6,239 nucleotides of DNA, from the NCBI GenBank assembly GCA_021778875.1, contig JAJYBT010000169.1, forward strand, positions 1 to 6,239, given 5' to 3'. The DNA comes from Acidobacteriota bacterium (GTDB lineage: Bacteria; Acidobacteriota; Terriglobia; Terriglobales; Acidobacteriaceae). Shown here in pieces: positions 1-6,239 of the stretch. Each line of letters begins with the position of its first letter. The stretch's first letter is position 1. Under the pieces are notes generated by a model that had not been told where the DNA came from, did no database searches, and worked only from the letters and a program-made list of their open reading frames with translations. A program made the translations under genes and the position numbers.

Positions 1-1
1 G

Positions 2-532
2 GATTTCGAGCCTTCCAACGATTGTTACGGCATTTCTTATGTCAAAACAGCCCAAACGGGTGGATTCGATTACAGGCTGGAAGTCGTACCACCAGACCAG
101 CTTCAGGCCACAGTGGCCAACGATGGCGCGGAGAGCAGGGTCGTCACGGCCGTTTCATTCGACGCAAGTCACCAGGCCAACGTGATTTCCTACGGCTGGA
201 CGGGAGACACAACCACGGTTTACGAGGCGCAAACCGTCATCGCTAACTCGGCAAGCGAAATTGCAAACCAGGCTGTGACACTGGCTGCCGATGGCTACTT
301 CATCAGCGCCTTTGGCGGCAACGATACAGATGGCTACATGCTGATCGGAATGCGAGTTCAGGGCGATACGATGGCCCGTCCGATCTATGTGACCACTGCA
401 AACCCGGCCGGCTCAAACTCGGCCAACACCCTCCCGCAGCAAAACCCGCCGTACGCCACTGAAGTCATCACCGGCGGATTCTTCGGCAGCTTCACCACCG
501 CGTCAAGCGAGGTTTACGTTTCGGAAGAATAA
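2..532 (+). CDS. 3' end of a hypothetical, probably exported protein (5' truncated by window edge)
   Basis: The reading frame is open from the left edge to a TAA at 530-532, giving the last 176 residues of a protein whose start lies outside the window. The GTG at 113 is internal: the frame continues upstream with protein-like sequence (DFEPSNDCYGISYVKT at the edge), so it is not taken as the start. I do not recognise the family. The visible part is rich in Ser, Thr, Asn, Gly and Ala, has one Cys (residue 8 of the fragment) and no membrane segment. It alternates short polar and hydrophobic stretches as in a beta-rich domain, for example NVISYGWTGDTTTVYEAQ, then AADGYFISAFGGNDTDGYML. This composition would suit a secreted or surface protein, but no signal peptide can be checked. 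It looks less GC-extreme than the minus-strand genes and converges on comEC, so it is a separate transcription unit. The coding call is firm; function is unknown. Confidence 0.8.
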   Translation, partial: DFEPSNDCYGISYVKTAQTGGFDYRLEVVPPDQLQATVANDGAESRVVTAVSFDASHQANVISYGWTGDTTTVYEAQTVIANSASEIANQAVTLAADGYFISAFGGNDTDGYMLIGMRVQGDTMARPIYVTTANPAGSNSANTLPQQNPPYATEVITGGFFGSFTTASSEVYVSEE

Positions 533-580
533 GCCAGCGGCAGGCGCCCCACCCTTAAACGGGCAATGAACCACGTGTGC

Positions 581-615
581 CCCAGCCTTCCCGCGTTTTC
601 TGCGGGAAGGCTGGG
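581..615. terminator. Perfect 14-bp hairpin, possible bidirectional terminator
   Basis: The left arm CCCAGCCTTCCCGC (581-594) and the right arm GCGGGAAGGCTGGG (602-615) are perfect reverse complements around the 7-base loop GTTTTCT. The hairpin starts 48 bases after the stop of the plus-strand gene and lies in a convergent intergenic region, the usual place for a terminator serving one or both genes. Neither side carries the T-run of a classical intrinsic terminator, so it may instead be a 3'-end-stabilising structure or a repeat element. Its right arm could alternatively pair with CCCAGCC at 631-637. Confidence 0.5.
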
Positions 616-659
616 AGACCACGACTCCCACCCAGCCCCTCCCAAATTTTCCCGTCCGC

Positions 660-867
660 TTTGCAGATAATTTCCCCTCAATCCAGCACAATGGAAATGG
701 GTGAGTAGAAAGCCGTCAGGTACCCCCCTGGTCCAAACAGGATTCCGTCGAGTCACCACCCCGGCCCGGAGCGAGAGTCTGGAAGCTAGCAGCTAAAGGC
801 CCCCCTCCCCCCCCTCCCCCCCCTATAGCCCCAAAAATAATTTGCAGTTTTCCACAAAAAGTTTGCA
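660..867 (-). repeat. Spaced TGCAAA motifs, candidate dispersed intergenic repeat
   Basis: Read on the minus strand, TGCAAA occurs three times, at 862-867, 841-846 and 660-665. The first two are exactly 21 bases apart and each is followed by a T-rich then G-rich stretch (CTTTTTGTGG and TTATTTTTGGGG). The third is followed by a looser version (GGGAAAATTTGGGAGGGG). The second copy runs directly into the G-tract at 800-823. The arrangement looks like degenerate copies of one unit. Family membership is an inference, and the match could be chance in an AT/GC-alternating region. Confidence 0.35.
800..823. repeat. Interrupted homopolymer tract C6-T-C8-T-C8 (G-tract on minus strand)
   Basis: The plus strand reads six C, T, eight C, T, eight C, followed by T at 824. 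The last two blocks give a 9-base period. On the minus strand, which is the sense of the comEC transcript, this is G8-A-G8-A-G6, starting 80 bases after the comEC stop. Such a tract can form a G-quadruplex in DNA or RNA and is prone to length change by slippage. A second shorter run, C6 at 723-728, lies nearby. The exact count of bases is vulnerable to sequencing error. Confidence 0.75.
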
Positions 868-874
868 CATCATT

Positions 875-895
875 TCGCGGTACTCTTTGCCGCGA
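875..895 (-). terminator. Weak hairpin just after the comEC stop
   Basis: On the minus strand, TCGCGG and CCGCGA form a 6-bp stem around a 9-base loop, beginning 8 bases after the comEC stop codon. A run of five T follows only about 15 bases later, further than in a normal intrinsic terminator. It is placed where the operon should end but is short. The stronger hairpin at 581-615 is an alternative end point. Confidence 0.25.
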
Positions 896-902
896 CTTCG
901 CT

Positions 903-3605
903 TCAAGGCCTCTGCAGTCCGCACAGCGGCTCCGCGGACACGCTCTTGCCATTGAGATCAAAGCACATCGCTCCATCCACATCCGTCGCGTAGGTGTGAA
1001 CCCTGGCCGTCTGCAGCTCGCCCAGCACCTCTTCGCGCGGATGCCCGTAGCGGTTATGCAGCCCGCAGGAAATCACCGCCCAGTGCGGCGCAACGCGCGC
1101 CAGAAACTCCGGCGTGGTCGATGTGACGCTGCCATGATGACCCACCTTCAGCAGCGTGCTTTTGAGGCCGTGCTCGGCCAGCATCGCCTGCTCGATGGGC
1201 GCTTCCGCGTCGCCTTCGAGCAGCACCGACGTAGCCTCATACGCCACATGCAGCACCAGCGAATCGTTGTTCGCCGGTTCCGCTCCCGGCTGATAATCGC
1301 GCATCGGCGCCAGCACGTTTACCTGCGCGTCGCCCAGCGCCAGCGCATCGCCGGCGCGCAGCAATCGCTGGCGCACATGCAGTTGCGCAGCCTCACTCAG
1401 AAGCGCGTCATATGCGGCGACGCGCGGGTTGTTGCCCACCCACAGTTCCGCAGGATGAAAGTTGCGCAGCACCGCCGGCAATCCACCCAGGTGGTCGGAG
1501 TGCGCGTGGCTCAACGCCACCACGTCCAGGCGACGAATGCCGCGCGCCCACAACGCGGGCGAAACAACCTCTTCGCCGATGTCGAAGTCCTGCGGAGCCT
1601 GCCGCGGCCCCCCGCCAAATCCGCCTCCATCCACCAGCAGCGTCTTGCCGTCAGGCGTAATCAGCAGAAGCGAGTCGCCCTGGCCCACATCAATGGCCTC
1701 CACCAGCAGCGCGTTGTGCGGATGTTCGATGGGCCGCGGCGCAACGGCAACGAGCGCCGCCAGCAGCAGCGCCGCCCATGCGGCGCGGCGCTGCCATCGC
1801 TCTCCGCGCGCCAGCATCATCGCCGCCGCCAGCAGCATGCAGAAGATTGCCGATTGCCACAACAGCGGCGCGGGAATGCGAAAATCGCCCATCGCAAGCG
1901 AGCCGAAAAGGCGCACCAGCGCCACTCCAATGTGAAGCAACAGGGCTGCAACCATGCCCGGCACAACGGCCGCGGCAGGCCACACAATCAGCGCCAGCAG
2001 CGTCAGCAGCGCCGCGGGCAGCAGTATCACGAGCAGTGGCAGAATCAGCAGATTCACCGGCAGAGCAAATACGGTGATGCGATGAAAGTAGACGGCCATG
2101 GGCAGCGTCATCGCCAGCTCCACGACGCAGGAGACGACGAGCAGTTCAACGCAGCGCAGCGCAAAGCGCACCGCCCACGGCATGGCGCGCCACGCAATGC
2201 CGCGCGACGCCGCCCGCTGCATGCGCTCGGCAATCATGCGCAGAATCACGCGAAACTGCGCCAGGCGCGGCTCAAGCTTCACGTCGATCGCGATAAGCTG
2301 CAAATCGCGCGTCGCGGTCAGATAAGGATGAATTGTTCTCTGCAGAAGCGGCGTGGCCACGCCCGCAATCGCAATCACGGCCAGCAGCGTCATCTGCAGG
2401 CTGGAGTCGAAGAGGCTGCGCGGGCTCGCCGCCAGCAGGCACAGCGCGGCAAAGCCGATCACATTCAGCGGACTGCGCTCACGATAAACAAGCCGCCCCA
2501 ACAGGTAGAGCGTAATCATCCACAGCGAACGCTGCGCCGGCGTTGCGAAGCCTGTAAGCAGCGCGTAGGCAAACGTTCCCACGATGGTGGCCAGCGTGGC
2601 CGGCACGCGCGGCAGACGCAGGCGGCGCGCAATCCACAGCAGGCACGCGGCCACAATGGCCAGATGAAAACCCGATACCACGAGCATGTGAAACGAGCCG
2701 GTGCGCTCAAATCCTGCGCGCAGCGAATGTGTCAGATAGGTGCGGTCGCCGGTGGTCATCGCGGCCAGCATGATGGCGTCGTTGCGATCGAGGCGCAGCG
2801 CGGCGGGCAGGCGGCGGATGGCTGTGGGCAGGGCCAGCAGGCGCGCTCCAGCCGCATGCTGCATCGCCCTGAGCCGGCAGCCCATCCATCTGCCCGGCGC
2901 AACGCCCAGCCGCTCAACGCGCGCGATGCTCACCGGTGCAGTGGCGCTCATGCCCTGGTCCAGCAGATAATCCGCGCGGCTCCACGCGCCGGGATCGCGA
3001 TAGGTCTCAGGTGAAAGCAGTTGGACCACCGCGCGAATCCGCTCGCCACACTGGAAGGGCTGAGGGCTGCTGTGGCCCTGCGGCCAGCGCACGGTGAGCC
3101 GCACGCCTCCAGAGGCTGGGGCCTGCCGATCCGCCTCGTCCGTGACAACCTCGATGCTTGCAACGCGCAGATCGATGCGTTGCGACGGAGCTTCGCCAGC
3201 CGGCTCATCGGCATTCTGCGCTGTCTCGCTGCGCAAGGCTCCGGCATCCGTAATCGTGCCCTCAACCGTGCGCAGCAGGCCGTCAGACAGCGCGGCCACC
3301 GCGGGCGCGGGCGCAGGTTGCGGCTGCATCTCCGCGCACCACGCTCCCAGCAGAATCCACAACACCGCCAGCGGAAGCCATACGATGCGCTGCGCCTTGA
3401 ATGCTGCGATGCAGCACAGCAGCGCCACGGGAGCCAGCGCGACAAGCATCATGCTGGGCCGCAGCCACTCAATGCGCGTGAGCGCGATGCCGCCCGCAAA
3501 CAACCACGCAGCATGAAAGAGCGGCATCGCGCCTGGCTGAGGGCTCAAGCCTGCAGGCGCAGGTGGTGAGACAGAGGGCCCGGTGGTCATCGATTGCAAT
3601 TGCAT
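903..3605 (-). CDS. comEC: ComEC/Rec2 family DNA uptake channel with metallo-beta-lactamase domain
   Basis: ComEC forms the inner-membrane channel that brings single-stranded DNA into the cell during natural transformation. From the chosen start the protein has 900 residues, at the long end for three-domain ComEC. The N-terminal part has membrane segments (about 30-95) and then a soluble region up to about 230, the place of the OB-fold/DUF4131 domain. The multi-helix competence domain runs from about 270 to 620 and carries the hallmark SFHMLVVSGFHLAIVA at 304-319. The C-terminal metallo-beta-lactamase-like domain has DVGQGD (639-644), HAHSDH (700-705), NNDS (779-782), GHHGS (822-826) and NRYGHP (851-856), so its metal-site motifs are intact. 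The frame is open upstream to 3716, but that would overlap the end of rlmD and add non-family sequence. ATG at 3605 is 34 bases past the rlmD stop. It lacks a good Shine-Dalgarno, and ATG at 3590 is an alternative. Probably last gene of the operon. Confidence 0.95.
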   Translation of the reverse strand: MQLQSMTTGPSVSPPAPAGLSPQPGAMPLFHAAWLFAGGIALTRIEWLRPSMMLVALAPVALLCCIAAFKAQRIVWLPLAVLWILLGAWCAEMQPQPAPAPAVAALSDGLLRTVEGTITDAGALRSETAQNADEPAGEAPSQRIDLRVASIEVVTDEADRQAPASGGVRLTVRWPQGHSSPQPFQCGERIRAVVQLLSPETYRDPGAWSRADYLLDQGMSATAPVSIARVERLGVAPGRWMGCRLRAMQHAAGARLLALPTAIRRLPAALRLDRNDAIMLAAMTTGDRTYLTHSLRAGFERTGSFHMLVVSGFHLAIVAACLLWIARRLRLPRVPATLATIVGTFAYALLTGFATPAQRSLWMITLYLLGRLVYRERSPLNVIGFAALCLLAASPRSLFDSSLQMTLLAVIAIAGVATPLLQRTIHPYLTATRDLQLIAIDVKLEPRLAQFRVILRMIAERMQRAASRGIAWRAMPWAVRFALRCVELLVVSCVVELAMTLPMAVYFHRITVFALPVNLLILPLLVILLPAALLTLLALIVWPAAAVVPGMVAALLLHIGVALVRLFGSLAMGDFRIPAPLLWQSAIFCMLLAAAMMLARGERWQRRAAWAALLLAALVAVAPRPIEHPHNALLVEAIDVGQGDSLLLITPDGKTLLVDGGGFGGGPRQAPQDFDIGEEVVSPALWARGIRRLDVVALSHAHSDHLGGLPAVLRNFHPAELWVGNNPRVAAYDALLSEAAQLHVRQRLLRAGDALALGDAQVNVLAPMRDYQPGAEPANNDSLVLHVAYEATSVLLEGDAEAPIEQAMLAEHGLKSTLLKVGHHGSVTSTTPEFLARVAPHWAVISCGLHNRYGHPREEVLGELQTARVHTYATDVDGAMCFDLNGKSVSAEPLCGLQRP

Positions 3606-3639
3606 TGTGCGAGAAATGGCTCTATGCGCCTCAAGCCTA

Positions 3640-4923
3640 TCAGGCGCGCCGCAACTGGACCACCGTTTCCAGATGGAATGTCTGCGGAAACAGATCGGCA
3701 AGGGTGACCGATGCAAGGCCGTAGCCGGACGCGATCAGCGCGCGCAGGTCGCGGGCCAGCGTGGCCGGGTCGCAGGAAACATAGACCAGCGCGGGAGCCT
3801 GCATCGCCGCCAGCAGCGCCGCGCTCTCCGCGCCGAGGCCGCTGCGCGGCGGGTCCACGATTATCAAATCAGGCCGCGCGGCATTGCTGTGGCGTCGCAG
3901 GAATGCGGCCGTCTCCGCGCGAACGGCTGTGCCGGTTGTGCCGGCCAGATTCGCCTCAAGCGCGGCGATAGCGGCAGGCGCGGACTCGACCGCAACCACG
4001 CGGGCAAAGCCGGCCGTGAGCCGCTGCGCAAACAGTCCCACGCCGGCAAACAGATCCCATGCCAGTGCGCCGCATTGGCCCGCCGTTACGCGTTCCACCA
4101 GCGCATCCACAAGCCAGCGATTCACCTGGAAAAACGCGCCGTGATCCACGCGATAGTCGAAGCCTGCTGCGCGGTAAACGAGAGAGTCATCTCCCCAGCG
4201 CGCAAGCGTGCGCGGCGGCTGGCCCGCGCTGCCCTCGACGACAAGCTCGATGCCTTTCAGCGCGGGAATGTGTTCTGCGATACTGCGCGCAAACTCGTCG
4301 AAGCGAACCTTCGCCGGGCGGGGGATAATGACGCTCGCCAGCAGCGCGGTCTCGTCCGCATTACAAAATAGCGATAGCTCAGCGGGCCGTAGCGTCGGTG
4401 CAACCTGTTGCAATGTTTCCGCCACCGCCCGCGCGCCCCGCATCAGCAGCGGAGCGGCGATGGGGCACTCGCTCACCGGAATCACAGCATGCGACCGCCG
4501 ACCGCGATAGCCGGGATTTCCCGCCGCATCAAAGGCCAGCCGGATGCGATTGCGATAGCTCCACGGCTGGCCCGCGAGTACGGCAATCGCATCGGGCGCG
4601 CGTACGCCGCCGCGCTCCAGCGTCTCACGCAGAATGGCCTGCTTCAGCTTGAGTTGCGTCTCGTAGTCTGTGTGCTGATAGTGGCAGCCGCCGCACGCTC
4701 CAAAGTGGCGGCATGAGGGTGCAACGCGCTCGGGCGCCGCCGCGATGATCTCTTCGCACTCCGCGGTTGCATAGCCGCGCTTGTCTTCCACGATGCGCAC
4801 CCGAGCCTGTTCGCCCGGCAGCGTGAGCGGCACAAACACGGCCTTGCCCTCAACGCGGGCCAGGAACGCGCCGCCGTAGACGGGCTTTTCAATCTGCACG
4901 AGCTGGGTGGTAGGCGCGGTCAT
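3640..4923 (-). CDS. rlmD: 23S rRNA (uracil-C5)-methyltransferase, RlmD/TrmA family with Fe-S cluster
   Basis: This 427-residue protein is a SAM-dependent RNA m5U methyltransferase. An N-terminal TRAM-type RNA-binding domain spans about 5-60. Cysteines 71, 77 and 80 (CRHFGACGGC) and probably C153 (SECPI) form the 4Fe-4S site. Their spacing matches E. coli RlmD (C81, C87, C90, C162). The Rossmann methyltransferase domain shows FFQVNR (264-269), DLFAGVGLFA (290-299), E313, DPPRSG (357-362), the catalytic-cysteine motif VSCDPATLARD (C384) and the general-base glutamate in HLETV (E419). The 35-residue distance between C384 and E419 equals that between C389 and E424 in E. coli RlmD. The family call is firm. 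Which uridine is the target (U1939, U747 or both, as in RlmCD) cannot be read from the sequence, so the symbol is provisional. The ATG start overlaps the stop of the preceding gene by ATGA, which suggests translational coupling. All key residues are present. Confidence 0.93.
   Translation of the reverse strand: MTAPTTQLVQIEKPVYGGAFLARVEGKAVFVPLTLPGEQARVRIVEDKRGYATAECEEIIAAAPERVAPSCRHFGACGGCHYQHTDYETQLKLKQAILRETLERGGVRAPDAIAVLAGQPWSYRNRIRLAFDAAGNPGYRGRRSHAVIPVSECPIAAPLLMRGARAVAETLQQVAPTLRPAELSLFCNADETALLASVIIPRPAKVRFDEFARSIAEHIPALKGIELVVEGSAGQPPRTLARWGDDSLVYRAAGFDYRVDHGAFFQVNRWLVDALVERVTAGQCGALAWDLFAGVGLFAQRLTAGFARVVAVESAPAAIAALEANLAGTTGTAVRAETAAFLRRHSNAARPDLIIVDPPRSGLGAESAALLAAMQAPALVYVSCDPATLARDLRALIASGYGLASVTLADLFPQTFHLETVVQLRRA
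4920..4923 (-). promoter_or_regulatory. ATGA stop-start overlap
   Basis: On the minus strand the TGA of the hypothetical gene (4922-4920) shares bases with the ATG of rlmD (4923-4921). This is the usual signature of translational coupling and makes both the start of rlmD and the co-transcription of the two genes credible. Confidence 0.75.
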
Positions 4924-5630
4924 TGCTGGCTCATATAGAAAAGACTCAGCCGCGGCAGGCCATAGTGTACGAGCAACTGTTTTTGCACAAACTGGTGCTC
5001 CACCTGCCGCAGTTGCACTGCGCCCATGCGGCTGCGATAAGGCGTCAGCTCGCGCGCGGCATGCTCCTTGAGAGCCACCAGCAAATCTTCAGGCGCGGCG
5101 GCGGTGAGCGCTGCAAACAGCTTCTCTTCCAGCACGGTGAGAGTGCGCTCCAGCGCTTCAAGATTGTTGGCGGCAGCGTTGTCCGGCTGCGCGGTGCGTA
5201 CTTCTCCAGCCAGTTCGCGCAGGCGTGCCGCAGTTGCCGCGCATGCTTCAGACGCAATGGCCGCGGAGTCCAGCGCTGTGGCGGCGGCTTCAAGATGTGC
5301 GGCCACGCGCTCGTGCTCAAAGCCTGGCGCAAGGCTGGTTGTATTGGCGGATGCCGTGCCCGCTGAAGCTTCGCGCAGCTCTTCCGCAGCCTGCATCACG
5401 GCCTGCGCGCACCACGCCAGCCCGTTGATGCGCCGCATTCTGCCCCGCTGCTGGCGCGCCTCATACTTGTCAAAGGCCGCGTCGATGCCGCGCAGCACGG
5501 CTTCGAGAGGAACGCCTGCCTCGCGCCATGTTTCAATCAGCGCCCAGTCCAGCGTACTGAGCAGCAGCAACGACCCACGCCGCTGCTGGAAGCGCTCCTC
5601 AATTTCCGTAAAGTAGTTGAAGTAGTTCAC
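4920..5630 (-). CDS. Conserved-looking hypothetical protein in the coaX-rlmD operon
   Basis: The product has 236 residues and no function I can name. It opens with an aromatic, charged segment (MNYFNYFTEIEERFQQRRG) followed by LLLLSTLDWALIETWREAGV and LEAVLRGIDAAFDKYEARQ (about 20-60), which reads as a compact helical domain. The middle (about 75-165) is Ala/Glu-rich and probably helical or coiled coil, with a low-complexity stretch at 88-100. The end, LLVHYGLPRLSLFYMSQQ, looks like a conserved tail. There is no signal peptide, membrane segment or catalytic motif, so it is probably cytosolic. The start is a GTG at 5630: a stop lies four codons upstream in the same frame and the next Met is residue 65. 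A weak AGG about 8 bases before it overlaps the coaX stop. The tight packing (9 bases after coaX, ATGA overlap with rlmD) supports a real gene. I recall similar proteins in Acidobacteriota, but that is memory only. Confidence 0.85.
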   Translation of the reverse strand: MNYFNYFTEIEERFQQRRGSLLLLSTLDWALIETWREAGVPLEAVLRGIDAAFDKYEARQQRGRMRRINGLAWCAQAVMQAAEELREASAGTASANTTSLAPGFEHERVAAHLEAAATALDSAAIASEACAATAARLRELAGEVRTAQPDNAAANNLEALERTLTVLEEKLFAALTAAAPEDLLVALKEHAARELTPYRSRMGAVQLRQVEHQFVQKQLLVHYGLPRLSLFYMSQQ

Positions 5631-5639
5631 GGTGCGCGC

Positions 5640-6239
5640 CTATTGTGCGCGGCTGCGCGAACGCGGTGCGCGGTTGCGCTCAAACAGAATGCGCAGGCCA
5701 TCGAGCGTGAGCATGTCGTCAATCTCGTCGATGAAGCGCGAGTCCGCCGAAATCTGCCGCGCCAGACCGCCGGTGGCAATCACGCGGGGCGCGGCGCCCA
5801 ATTCGGCCATCATCCGTTCCAGAATGCCGTCCACCAGTCCGATGTAGCCATAGTAGAGGCCGCTCTGCAGGTGCGTGACGGTGTTGGTGCCGATGACCTT
5901 TGACGGGCGCTTGATGTCGATGCGTCCCAGGCGCGCGGCGCGCGAAAACAGCGCATCCGCGCTGATGCCCAGCCCCGGCGCAATCGCTCCGCCCATATAT
6001 TCGCCCTTGGCCGAGACCACATCGAAGGTTGTTGCCGTGCCAAAGTCCACAATGATGCACGGGCCGCCATAGCGCTCAAAGGCGGCGATGGCGTTCACCA
6101 GCCGGTCCGCGCCCAGCTCCGTCGGGTTATCCACCAGCACCGGCATTCCGGTCTTGATGCCCGGCTCCACAAACAGAGGCTGCACATGGAAGTAGGTCTC
6201 GCACATCTGGTGCAGCGTGGACTCCACCGGCGGCACCAC
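5640..6239 (-). CDS. coaX: Type III pantothenate kinase, C-terminal part (5' end outside window)
   Basis: CoaX phosphorylates pantothenate with ATP, the first step of coenzyme A synthesis in the cytosol; type III enzymes are not subject to CoA feedback inhibition. The window holds the last 199 residues up to a TAG at 5642-5640. The family is usually about 255-270 residues, so roughly 60 N-terminal residues, including the DxGNT nucleotide-binding motif, lie beyond the right edge. The first codon in the window is GTG, but it continues an open frame and is not the start. Visible motifs are ELGADR (fragment residues 41-46, with the catalytic aspartate in GADR), DFGTATTFD (65-73), GGAIAPGL (83-90), [12 protein letters not shown] (116-127) and TGGLA (157-160). 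The tail ends in an Arg/Ser-rich stretch ([12 protein letters not shown]). It is the most upstream gene of the operon seen here; the promoter must lie outside the window. Confidence 0.95.
   Translation of the reverse strand: MVPPVESTLHQMCETYFHVQPLFVEPGIKTGMPVLVDNPTELGADRLVNAIAAFERYGGPCIIVDFGTATTFDVVSAKGEYMGGAIAPGLGISADALFSRAARLGRIDIKRPSKVIGTNTVTHLQSGLYYGYIGLVDGILERMMAELGAAPRVIATGGLARQISADSRFIDEIDDMLTLDGLRILFERNRAPRSRSRAQ

Larger units (their letters stand above)
533..902. other. Convergent intergenic region with hairpins and repeat-like tracts
   Basis: This 370-base stretch separates the stop of the plus-strand gene from the stop of comEC on the minus strand. The short open frames crossing it are low-complexity (one encodes a run of about eight glycines from the G-tract) and have no convincing start, so I call no gene here. 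It holds the 14-bp hairpin at 581-615, recurring TTTGCA motifs at 660, 841 and 862, the C-tract at 800-823 and a small hairpin at 875-895. Long C-runs, AT-rich patches and short repeats next to gene ends resemble the dispersed intergenic repeats I associate with Acidobacteriaceae genomes. Only a genome comparison could confirm that. Confidence 0.7.

Noticed and set aside
113..532. GTG at 113 as the start of the left-hand gene
   Set aside because: The same frame is open with ordinary protein sequence back to the window edge, so the GTG is an internal valine codon.
514..982. Short minus-strand frames covering the convergent intergenic region
   Set aside because: They consist of hairpin and G-tract sequence (one has about eight glycines in a row), overlap the end of comEC or of the plus-strand gene, and show no ribosome-binding site or protein-like pattern.
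996..3014. A 672-codon open frame on the plus strand
   Set aside because: It is entirely antisense to comEC, whose frame has clear family motifs throughout. Its product is dominated by Arg, Gln and His, typical of a shadow frame in GC-rich DNA.
3595..3604. Perfect 10-base palindrome TGCAATTGCA at the comEC start
   Set aside because: It overlaps the start codon and the first codons (Met-Gln-Leu-Gln). It is short, and there is no promoter next to it, so an operator call is not supported.
3606..3716. N-terminal extension of comEC by 37 residues to an upstream ATG
   Set aside because: It overlaps the 3' end of rlmD by 77 bases, and the added residues have no hydrophobic or family-like character. 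The ATG at 3605 just after the rlmD stop fits better.
3583..4371. A 262-codon open frame on the plus strand
   Set aside because: It is antisense to the end of the rlmD gene, Arg/Ala-rich and without any recognisable motif; the opposite strand carries the conserved methyltransferase motifs.

Overview
This GC-rich bacterial window is best read as the tail of a four-gene minus-strand operon that converges on the end of an unrelated plus-strand gene. The order coaX - conserved hypothetical - rlmD-type methyltransferase - comEC, the composition and the style of the intergenic repeats recall Acidobacteriota (Acidobacteriaceae/Terriglobia). That assignment is from memory of the group, not from a search.

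Layout: positions 2-532 (+) hold the 3' end of a gene for a Ser/Thr/Asn/Gly-rich protein of unknown function. Positions 533-902 are a 370-base convergent intergenic region. It holds a perfect 14-bp hairpin (581-615), spaced TGCAAA/TTTGCA motifs (660, 841, 862), a long interrupted C-tract (800-823; G-tract on the minus strand) and a weak hairpin just behind the comEC stop. Everything from 903 to the right edge is on the minus strand: comEC (903-3605), a 23S rRNA (uracil-C5)-methyltransferase of the RlmD/TrmA family (3640-4923), an uncharacterised mostly helical protein (4920-5630), and the C-terminal 200 codons of coaX, type III pantothenate kinase (5640 to the edge).

The minus-strand genes are packed as one transcription unit: 9 bases between coaX and the hypothetical gene, a 4-base ATGA overlap between the hypothetical gene and rlmD, and 34 bases between rlmD and comEC. 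They do not form an obvious pathway. CoaX makes 4'-phosphopantothenate for CoA, RlmD modifies 23S rRNA, and ComEC is the inner-membrane DNA uptake channel with a metallo-beta-lactamase-type domain. The link looks like shared housekeeping expression rather than a dedicated system. All recognisable catalytic motifs in coaX (the part present), rlmD and comEC are intact.

I see no RNA genes, CRISPR array, insertion sequence or phage gene. The items most worth following up are the uncharacterised protein in the operon and the structured, G-tract-containing convergent intergenic region.
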